From Bacteroidota bacterium (GTDB lineage Bacteria > Bacteroidota > Bacteroidia > Chitinophagales > Chitinophagaceae), in contig JAKPBL010000382.1 in NCBI GenBank assembly GCA_029778965.1, forward strand, positions 1-7,960: DNA of 7,960 nucleotides. The letters run 5' to 3'. Within the stretch, counting starts at the first letter, position 1; each line of letters starts with the position of its first letter. Position numbers and translations under genes: made by a program. Below the pieces are notes generated by a model. That model was not told where the DNA came from. It did not search any database and was given only the letters and a program-made list of their open reading frames with translations. Positions 1 to 5,793 of the stretch are shown here, piece by piece.

Positions 1-1496
1 AGCAATACGCAGATTTTGAAGCGAACCATAACCAGGCCGAAAGTGTGAGTCCCGACCTGGTGCTGCGGGGCATCACTTCCGACATGAATTACGACAAACC
101 GTGGAGCAGCGTCAGCCGCTGGTGCCAGTTCGATTGCTGTAACTACAATTATTACGGCGACCAACGCTACGATTGGACCGGCGCTTCCCTGAATTACAGC
201 ACGCTCGAGAATATTGTGAAAATGGAAGAAGAGGCCACGAAGCGGGGCATGGCCGCTGTAAATCCCTATACCGCCCTGGGCAAATTTCAGCGCGCGTTTT
301 TCTTCTATCGAATGAGCAGCCTGGTGGGCGATTTGCCGCTGTCGGAGGCGTTGAAAGGGCTGGAGAACACGCATCCCTCCTATGATACACAGAAGAAAGT
401 CTTCCTCCAGATATTCGACTGGCTTGAAGCCGCCAATACGGAGTTGTCGCAACTGATTGCCGCGGGCGACAAAACGATGACGGGCGATATCTACTATGAA
501 AACGATCTCTCCAAATGGCAGAAGGCGGTGAATGCATTTTACCTGCGCGTTATCATCGCACTGAGCAAGAAAGCGGGCGATACAGACCTGGGCCTCGCTG
601 CCCGTATGCAGAAGGTTGTTGGTACGCCTGCCAGTTATCCCCTGTTCAGCAGCAACGACGATAACCTGCAGTATGCCTATACCGTGTACAACAAGTACCC
701 CTCGAATCCCGATAACCTGGGCTTTGATGCTACCCGTTACAATATGTCGGCCACTTACCTCAACAACCTGGTGGCGCTGAACGACCCGCGGGCATACCTG
801 ACCGCAGAGCCGGCCACCTATCAACTGAAAACAAACCACAAAACGCCGGCTGATATCACGGCGTATGTAGGCGCTCCGTCGGGCGAGGACCTTACCAACA
901 TGTCGAGCAAAATGAGCGATGTGGAAAATGCCGCGTACAGCGTTCGCAGCCGCAGCCGGTATTACAGCTCGTATAGCGCCGAGCCCGGTATCATTATCGG
1001 GTATGCGGAACAATGTTTTACTATTGCGGAGGCTGCCAATCGCGGTTGGCTGACGGCAGATGCGGAAACCTGGTATAAAAAAGGTATTGCTGCTTCGCTG
1101 ACTTTTTATGGTGTTCCCGTAGAGGCCGCCGGCACGGTGTCGAAAACCTATGACGGTGTGAGCTATGCGATTCCTTTTGATTTCAACGGCGCCTATTATA
1201 ACCAGGCGGCCGTAAAATATAAGGGAAACAATGCCGGCGGACTGGAGCAGATCCTGTTGCAGAAATACCTGTCGTTCTTCCAGAACTCGGGTTGGGAAGC
1301 CTTTTTTACCTGGCGTCGCACCGGCATTCCCGAATTTTCGACTGGGGTGGGTACCGGCAACAGTGGTGCTATCCCCAAACGCTTCAGGTATCCCACTACA
1401 GAGAGGACCACCAATAGCGATAATTACAATTCTGCCGTGCAGAGCCAGTTTGGCGAAGACGACATCAACGGCAGCATGTGGCTGATTAAAAACTAA
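1..1496 (+). CDS. SusD/RagB-family nutrient-binding outer membrane lipoprotein, 5' partial
   Basis: SusD-type proteins are surface lipoproteins that cap a SusC TonB-dependent transporter and bind the nutrient before import. The reading frame is open to the left edge (first whole codon at 3), so the GTG at 45 is not the true start. The signal peptide and lipobox lie outside the window. About 497 residues are visible, close to the usual 500-550. Family hallmarks, numbered from the first visible residue: an aromatic helix FQRAFFFY near 95 followed by GDLPLSEAL, a helical TPR-like region with W-x-K-A-x-N-A, and EAFFTWRRTG near 432-441. A C-terminal RFRYPTTE block is followed by a final W-L-I-K-N. 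This pattern fits the SusD-like_2 branch best. Three cysteines lie close together near residues 41-46. A SusC gene is expected immediately upstream. The ligand cannot be read from the sequence; the downstream phosphonatase-like gene hints at a phosphorus compound. Confident on family, not on substrate. Confidence 0.93.
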   Translation, partial: QYADFEANHNQAESVSPDLVLRGITSDMNYDKPWSSVSRWCQFDCCNYNYYGDQRYDWTGASLNYSTLENIVKMEEEATKRGMAAVNPYTALGKFQRAFFFYRMSSLVGDLPLSEALKGLENTHPSYDTQKKVFLQIFDWLEAANTELSQLIAAGDKTMTGDIYYENDLSKWQKAVNAFYLRVIIALSKKAGDTDLGLAARMQKVVGTPASYPLFSSNDDNLQYAYTVYNKYPSNPDNLGFDATRYNMSATYLNNLVALNDPRAYLTAEPATYQLKTNHKTPADITAYVGAPSGEDLTNMSSKMSDVENAAYSVRSRSRYYSSYSAEPGIIIGYAEQCFTIAEAANRGWLTADAETWYKKGIAASLTFYGVPVEAAGTVSKTYDGVSYAIPFDFNGAYYNQAAVKYKGNNAGGLEQILLQKYLSFFQNSGWEAFFTWRRTGIPEFSTGVGTGNSGAIPKRFRYPTTERTTNSDNYNSAVQSQFGEDDINGSMWLIKN

Positions 1497-1556
1497 TAAC
1501 CGAACAACCGGCAGCGTTTTCTGTACATTGCCCAAGAAAAAACCAATTGATATAAT

Positions 1557-2231
1557 ATGATACGGATGGTTGTTTTTGATATGGCGGGCACCACGGTAGA
1601 TGAAGATAACCTGGTGTATAAAACAGTACAAAATGCAGTGAACGCTGCCGGTTATAATTACAGTCTCGACGAGGTGCTGGCGGTAGGCGCCGGCCGGGAA
1701 AAATTGCAGGCCATCAAAGCTGTGCTGGCCGGCTCGGGTATAGTTGATGATCTGCTGGCCGAGAAGATCTTCGCCCGGTTCAACAATATGCTCGATGAAG
1801 CCTATGCAACCGCACCCATTCTTGCGCAGCCTCATGCGCTCGATACTTTCCGTTTTTTAAGAAGCCGGGATATACTGGTTGTACTGAATACCGGCTATAG
1901 CCGCAAGATTGCCGAGGGCTTGCTGGAAAAGCTCGACTGGCAGGTGGGTCGCGACATCGATGCCCTGGTAACCGCCGATGATGTTGCGCGGAACCGACCG
2001 CATCCCGACATGATCCAATTTGCCATGGATAAGTTCGGTATTACCGACCCTGCCACCGTGGTTAAAGTAGGCGATTCGGCCATTGATATCGAAGAGGGTT
2101 TTAATGCAGGCTGCACCGTCAGCATTGGCATTACCACGGGCGCGCATACGGTGGAGCAACTGCAGCAAGTACACCCTACCTGCATTATCAACGACCTGAA
2201 AGAACTGGAAACGATTGTCCGGCCAGGATAG
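1557..2231 (+). CDS. Phosphonatase-like HAD-superfamily hydrolase
   Basis: A 224-residue cytoplasmic HAD hydrolase with no signal peptide. Motif I is F-D8-M-A10-G-T-T with D8 the predicted nucleophile. Ala at 10, where most HAD phosphatases have Asp, is characteristic of phosphonatases. Motif II is L-N-T112-G-Y-S. The stretch VTADDVARNRPHP (138-150), with R147, matches the phosphonatase motif III region, and motif IV is K-V-G-D173-S-A-I-D177. The helical cap lies between motifs I and II. Where Bacillus phosphonoacetaldehyde hydrolase has M-G-L-L-K-x-x-H carrying the Schiff-base lysine, this protein has V43-G-A-G-R47-E-K49-L, so the lysine and histidine appear to be missing. It therefore fits the 'phosphonatase-like' family (as I recall, TIGR03351), whose substrate is thought to differ from phosphonoacetaldehyde, better than PhnX itself. 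It starts 60 bases after the SusD stop with no clear terminator between them, suggesting co-transcription. The ATG at 1557 puts motif I at the expected N-terminus. The exact substrate is unknown. Confidence 0.9.
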   Translation: MIRMVVFDMAGTTVDEDNLVYKTVQNAVNAAGYNYSLDEVLAVGAGREKLQAIKAVLAGSGIVDDLLAEKIFARFNNMLDEAYATAPILAQPHALDTFRFLRSRDILVVLNTGYSRKIAEGLLEKLDWQVGRDIDALVTADDVARNRPHPDMIQFAMDKFGITDPATVVKVGDSAIDIEEGFNAGCTVSIGITTGAHTVEQLQQVHPTCIINDLKELETIVRPG

Positions 2232-2278
2232 GTAATCCTTCCACATACGCCCTGTATCCCGTCAACGGCTCATTCATT

Positions 2279-2329
2279 CCCGGCAACTACTCATCCCCCC
2301 TTGCCCGGGTTCCTGTTTTCTACATTTTT
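2279..2329 (+). terminator. Possible terminator after the phosphonatase-like gene
   Basis: CCCGGCAA (2279-2286) can pair with TTGCC-C-GGG (2301-2309), giving eight base pairs with one bulged C and a 14-base loop. A T-rich but interrupted stretch follows (2310-2329). It lies about 50 bases after the hydrolase stop and would separate the two gene blocks. The large loop, the bulge and the broken T-run make it weak, so this is only a candidate. Confidence 0.28.
2300..2328 (+). promoter_or_regulatory. Weak candidate Bacteroidota-type promoter for the barrel gene
   Basis: TACATTTT (2321-2328) resembles the Bacteroidota -7 element TAnnTTTG, and CTTG (2300-2303) could stand for the TTTG -33 element. 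The spacer is 17 bases, a little shorter than usual, and both boxes are imperfect. Use of this site would give a leader of more than 100 bases containing the hairpin at 2383-2407. It overlaps the terminator candidate at 2279-2329, so at most one assignment may be right. Some promoter is expected in this 220-base spacer because the gene blocks on either side look functionally separate. Confidence 0.2.
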
Positions 2330-2382
2330 ACAGTACTACGTACCTGATATTTTCTTCCGGCATAGTAATTCAAGAATATAAA

Positions 2383-2407
2383 ACGCTTCGCTCTTAGGGC
2401 GAAGTGT
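2383..2407 (+). promoter_or_regulatory. Strong hairpin in the leader of the barrel gene
   Basis: ACGCTTCGCTC (2383-2393) pairs with GGGCGAAGTGT (2397-2407) around a three-base TTA loop: eleven pairs including two G-T wobbles, with an uninterrupted CTTCGC/GCGAAG core. It ends 44 bases before the ATG at 2452. No T-run follows it on the + strand, so it does not look like an intrinsic terminator. It could stabilise the mRNA, control translation, or be a DNA operator. The pairing is seen directly; the role is inference. Confidence 0.4.
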
Positions 2408-2415
2408 GTGAAGAT

Positions 2416-2434
2416 GTGTTTGTACATAGAACAC
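2416..2434. repeat. Short inverted repeat GTGTT-N9-AACAC
   Basis: Two perfect five-base arms (2416-2420 and 2430-2434) flank a nine-base spacer and end 17 bases before the barrel-protein start codon. The position would suit a regulator-binding site, but arms this short can arise by chance. Confidence 0.2.
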
Positions 2435-2451
2435 GTTAAAACGCGATACTT

Positions 2452-4860
2452 ATGAGCAAGTTCTTGACTATGCTGACAGCGATCGTGCCGGTTATCGCAT
2501 GCACGGCGCAGGTTTCCATGGAGGGGAGTGTAACCGATGCGGGCGGGCAACCGCTTGTTAATTGTAGCGTTGTGGTGTTATTGGCAAAAGACTCTTCGTT
2601 GACACAAAGCGGCTTGAGCGACAAGAGCGGTAAATTTTCGCTGGGCCTGGCAGGCCCGGGGAATTACCTGCTGTTGGTTTCACATACAGGGTATAAGGAG
2701 TTGTCAAAAGAGGTCGCTGTTGGCGAAGGCAGAGGCCATGACATAGGCCGTGTTATATTGGAGAAGCAGGCTGATCAGCTCCAGGAGGTATCGGTTACCA
2801 CCAGGAAACCGTTTTTGGAGCAGCAGATCGACCGAACGGTGGTGAATGTTAAGGCGGCGATCACCAATATTGGCGGTACGGTGCTTGAAGTGCTGGAAAA
2901 AAGTCCCGGCGTAAGAATTGACTATAGTGCCAACACCCTGAACATGGTGGGAAAAGCAGGCGTGCGGGTAATGATCAACGGGAAGCTGAGTTACCTGTCG
3001 GATGCGGCATTGATCGATATGCTGCGAGGCATACAGGCGGCGACGGTAGAAAAAATTGAACTGATCACCCACCCGTCCGCAAAGTACGATGCCGAGGGCA
3101 ACGCGGGCTATATCAATATAATCCTGAACCAGACACCCGACGAAGGGTTTAGCGGAAATTATTTTCTTACGGCAGGTGCATTCAAAGGAACCTCTTTTGC
3201 GGCCGGCACGGATCTGAACTGGAGGAAAGGGAAGCTGAATATATATGGAAGCATCGGCGGCAGCCGGCATGCGCAAAAGCAAAATCTTGTCAGCTATAGG
3301 TCCATCTTGTACCAGGGCGCGGAAACCGAGACCGATATCACCTCGGCCAGAGATCCGTATCAGCTCAATTTTAATGCGCGGCTGGGGGTCGATATTCAAA
3401 TGACGACAAATACCGTGCTTGGTTTCCTGGTATCGGGCTACGATAACAGGTGGGAGATGACCGCAGACAATGTTTCCAGGACCTATATAAACCGGCAACC
3501 CGATATCGCGATGAAGATCGGCAACACCGAAGCCAATCACTGGAAAAACCAACTGGCTAATATCAACCTGCAGCATAAGTTGAAAAACAACGCCATGCTC
3601 ACGTTTAATGCCGATTACCTGCACTACCATAATGTCAACCCGACTACTTATAACAATAACTATTACAATGGAACGGGAGACTTCGCCAGGGAAACGGTTA
3701 CCCGAAGCTCGAAAGAAACGAATATTACCTTGTTGCCGGTGCAGTTGGATTATACGTTTACCATCAAGAATATAACCTGGGAGGCCGGCCTGAAATCTGT
3801 GTATTCAACGTTTACCAATGATGTTTTTGTCGGAGCGTTAAAAGACAACGCCTGGCAGCCTGATGATGAGTTTACTGCGATATATTACCTGACAGAGAAT
3901 GTGCAGGCCGCCTATGTTTCCACTACTTTTTCCCTCAACCCCAAAAACCAGCTTAAAGCAGGATTGCGATACGAGCATACTGCCACGAACCTGGATAGTG
4001 ATAGCAAGCAAAACGTTGTTGACAGAAAATATGGAAACCTTTTTCCTACAATTTTTTGGTCGCACAGCTTGAACGACAACAATAAAATCAACTTCAGCTA
4101 CAGCAAACGAATTACAAGGCCCACTTTTAACAACCTGGCACCCTTCATGATTTTTGCCGACCCAAATACCTTTATCTCCGGCAATCCCAACTTAAGGCCC
4201 GGTATTACAGACGGCGTGAAACTGGATTTTATGCACAAAGGCTATAGTGCTTCTGTGGGCTATAGTTATGAAAAAAACAGTATTGGTGATTTCCAGGTAC
4301 AGGTAAACCCCGCCGAAAATAAGGTGTATCAAACGGCGCAGAACCTCGATTACCTGGCAATCGCCAGTGTTACCGTCAATCTTCCCGTTCCCGTAACCGC
4401 TTACTGGTTTTCGTTTATAACAGCCAGCGGCAACTACCAGCAGGCAAGGGCCGGCTTTACCGGGAGGGAACAGAAAGCGTATGCGTTTAACTGGAGTGTT
4501 GCCGGTGCGCAGACGTTTACCCTGCCTGCAAAGTATAGTGTGGAGCTGTCGGGCTTTTATTCATCAAAGGGGTTGGCGGGCATTACACTGATGAAACCCT
4601 TTGGGAAAATATCTGTTGCGGTGCAGAAGAAATTCGGTAACAGCAGCCTGAAGCTTCTGGCGGACGATGTTTTCAGCACCATGGTATTCCGGTTTCAAAC
4701 AGAAGACAAGGCCATCGGCTTTTATGGCGACACTGAACTGAGAATGTTCAACAGGATTTTCAAGTTGACCTATACTACATCGTTTGGCAACAAAATACTC
4801 AAGCAAAAACGAGAGCGGATTACGGCGTCTGAAGAGGAAAGGAAAAGGGTGTCACAATAA
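2452..4860 (+). CDS. Outer membrane beta-barrel (TonB-receptor-like) protein with carboxypeptidase-regulatory-like domain
   Basis: An 802-residue outer-membrane protein. Residues 1-19 form a signal peptide (hydrophobic FLTMLTAIVPVIAC, then TAQ). Residues 22-105 form a carboxypeptidase-regulatory-like beta-sandwich (EGSVTDAGGQPL, then DKSGKFSL and YLLLVSHTGY). Residues 108-225 form a plug-type domain, beginning LQEVSVTTRKP and containing VLEKSPGVRID, VMINGK and a stretch ending GNAGYINIILN. The remainder, to about 780, is a beta-barrel rich in alternating aromatic strands. The charged tail ending EEERKRVSQ resembles that of other family members. This architecture fits the outer membrane beta-barrel family PF14905, which resembles TonB-dependent receptors but usually lacks a SusD partner; none lies beside it here. 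The substrate is unknown. V-I-A-C17 also resembles a lipobox, but cleavage near A19-Q20 is more typical of the family. The cytochrome gene starts 10 bases after its stop, so the two are almost certainly co-transcribed. Confidence 0.92.
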   Translation: MSKFLTMLTAIVPVIACTAQVSMEGSVTDAGGQPLVNCSVVVLLAKDSSLTQSGLSDKSGKFSLGLAGPGNYLLLVSHTGYKELSKEVAVGEGRGHDIGRVILEKQADQLQEVSVTTRKPFLEQQIDRTVVNVKAAITNIGGTVLEVLEKSPGVRIDYSANTLNMVGKAGVRVMINGKLSYLSDAALIDMLRGIQAATVEKIELITHPSAKYDAEGNAGYINIILNQTPDEGFSGNYFLTAGAFKGTSFAAGTDLNWRKGKLNIYGSIGGSRHAQKQNLVSYRSILYQGAETETDITSARDPYQLNFNARLGVDIQMTTNTVLGFLVSGYDNRWEMTADNVSRTYINRQPDIAMKIGNTEANHWKNQLANINLQHKLKNNAMLTFNADYLHYHNVNPTTYNNNYYNGTGDFARETVTRSSKETNITLLPVQLDYTFTIKNITWEAGLKSVYSTFTNDVFVGALKDNAWQPDDEFTAIYYLTENVQAAYVSTTFSLNPKNQLKAGLRYEHTATNLDSDSKQNVVDRKYGNLFPTIFWSHSLNDNNKINFSYSKRITRPTFNNLAPFMIFADPNTFISGNPNLRPGITDGVKLDFMHKGYSASVGYSYEKNSIGDFQVQVNPAENKVYQTAQNLDYLAIASVTVNLPVPVTAYWFSFITASGNYQQARAGFTGREQKAYAFNWSVAGAQTFTLPAKYSVELSGFYSSKGLAGITLMKPFGKISVAVQKKFGNSSLKLLADDVFSTMVFRFQTEDKAIGFYGDTELRMFNRIFKLTYTTSFGNKILKQKRERITASEEERKRVSQ

Positions 4861-4870
4861 ATAAAAAGCA

Positions 4871-5740
4871 ATGAAAAGATTCCTGAAGTGGACAGGCATA
4901 ATAATCGGGAGCATTATTGTTATCGCTGTCGTGTTTTACGTTATCGTATATTTCTCCACGCAATCCAGGATTGACAGAATGTATAACGTTGATGTGCAAA
5001 CGCTGGTTGTACCGGGTGACTCTGCTTCTTATGCCAGGGGTAAATATGTTGCTGAAAGAAGAGGATGTATGGGGTGTCATGGCGAAAACCTGGGTGGAGG
5101 CGAAGTGTTTTTGCCGCCCGGTTCTCCTGTAGGTACACTGATAGCCAGAAATATTACCAGCGGAAAGGGCGGTATTCAATATAGTGAGCGTGACTGGATA
5201 AGATTGCTGCGGCATGGGGTGAACAAGAAAGGGAAATCTGCCTGGTTTATGCCGTCGCAGGAGGTATGCCACCTGTCGAACCAGGAAATGGCGGCGCTTG
5301 TTTGCTTTTTGAAACAACTGCCGCCCGTGGATAGTATTATGCCGGAGAAAGAGATAAAGCCGCTTGGCAGATTACTTATTTTCTTTGATAAGTTCCCTCT
5401 GTTCCCGGCAGAACTGATAGATCATCATGCCGATTACCAGGATTCGATAGCACCACAGGTGACGCCGGCATATGGGGCGTACCTGGCAACCAGTTGCCAG
5501 GGCTGTCATTCCCGTACTTACAAGGGCAACCCGCCACTTGTGCCGGGGCAGCCGCCGGTGCCCGATATCAGCTCGTCGGGCAATGTCGGCCAGTGGTCGG
5601 AAGCGGCTTTCCTTACTGCACTGCGCACGGGTAAAAAGCCCGACGGCACACAAATGTCAGACGCCATGCCATGGAAATACCTGCCGTATACAGATGATGA
5701 ATACAAGGCGCTTTATGCTTTTCTGCACCAGGCACAATAA
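4871..5740 (+). CDS. Membrane-anchored dihaem cytochrome c
   Basis: A 289-residue c-type cytochrome. One hydrophobic segment (about 9-28) after a basic M-K-R-F-L-K start should anchor it in the inner membrane with the rest in the periplasm. Two haem-binding motifs are present: C66-M-G-C69-H70 and C209-Q-G-C212-H213. Likely distal ligands are M127 (AWFMPS) and M266 (DAMPWK), giving two cytochrome-c folds at about 55-152 and 198-287. The pattern of RNITSGKGGI, LLRHGV and a MPxxx stretch in domain 1, and G-x-YLA-x-x-C in domain 2, resembles the cytochrome subunits of membrane alcohol or gluconate dehydrogenases. No dehydrogenase partner is in the window, so its electron donor is unknown. C133 and C145 are not in CxxCH motifs, so no third haem is predicted. 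The A-rich start region, 10 bases after the barrel-protein stop, indicates an operon. Confidence 0.93.
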   Translation: MKRFLKWTGIIIGSIIVIAVVFYVIVYFSTQSRIDRMYNVDVQTLVVPGDSASYARGKYVAERRGCMGCHGENLGGGEVFLPPGSPVGTLIARNITSGKGGIQYSERDWIRLLRHGVNKKGKSAWFMPSQEVCHLSNQEMAALVCFLKQLPPVDSIMPEKEIKPLGRLLIFFDKFPLFPAELIDHHADYQDSIAPQVTPAYGAYLATSCQGCHSRTYKGNPPLVPGQPPVPDISSSGNVGQWSEAAFLTALRTGKKPDGTQMSDAMPWKYLPYTDDEYKALYAFLHQAQ

Positions 5741-5793
5741 AGAAAACAACCTGTACTGCCATATCTGGCTTATTTTTAGAGAAAGGTAGGCCG

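Larger units (their letters stand above)
2232..2451. other. 220-base intergenic spacer between the two gene blocks
   Basis: No credible coding frame was seen here on either strand. The spacer holds the terminator-like stem-loop, the candidate promoter, the leader hairpin and the short inverted repeat listed separately. It is the only sizeable gap in the window and is the likely boundary between the SusD/hydrolase unit and the barrel/cytochrome/sensor unit. Confidence 0.6.

Noticed and set aside
45..47. GTG at 45 as the start of the SusD-like gene
   Set aside because: The frame is open upstream to the window edge. A start here would leave no signal peptide or lipobox, which this family needs.
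2704..3630. A 308-residue open frame on the minus strand inside the barrel gene
   Set aside because: The + strand frame here shows clear plug and barrel motifs. The antisense translation has no recognisable domain and is best explained as a shadow frame.
5264..5310. Possible third haem site at C133-H134 or C145 in the cytochrome
   Set aside because: Neither cysteine is part of a C-x-x-C-H motif, so covalent haem attachment is not expected.
4820..5317. A 165-residue minus-strand open frame spanning the barrel/cytochrome junction
   Set aside because: It overlaps two well-supported + strand genes, including the first CxxCH haem motif, and its translation shows no family features.
5758..5777. 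Small stem-loop GCCA-TATC-TGGC followed by TTATTTTT after the cytochrome stop
   Set aside because: A four-pair stem is too weak for an intrinsic terminator. The 53-base gap and same-strand layout fit read-through into the sensor gene better.
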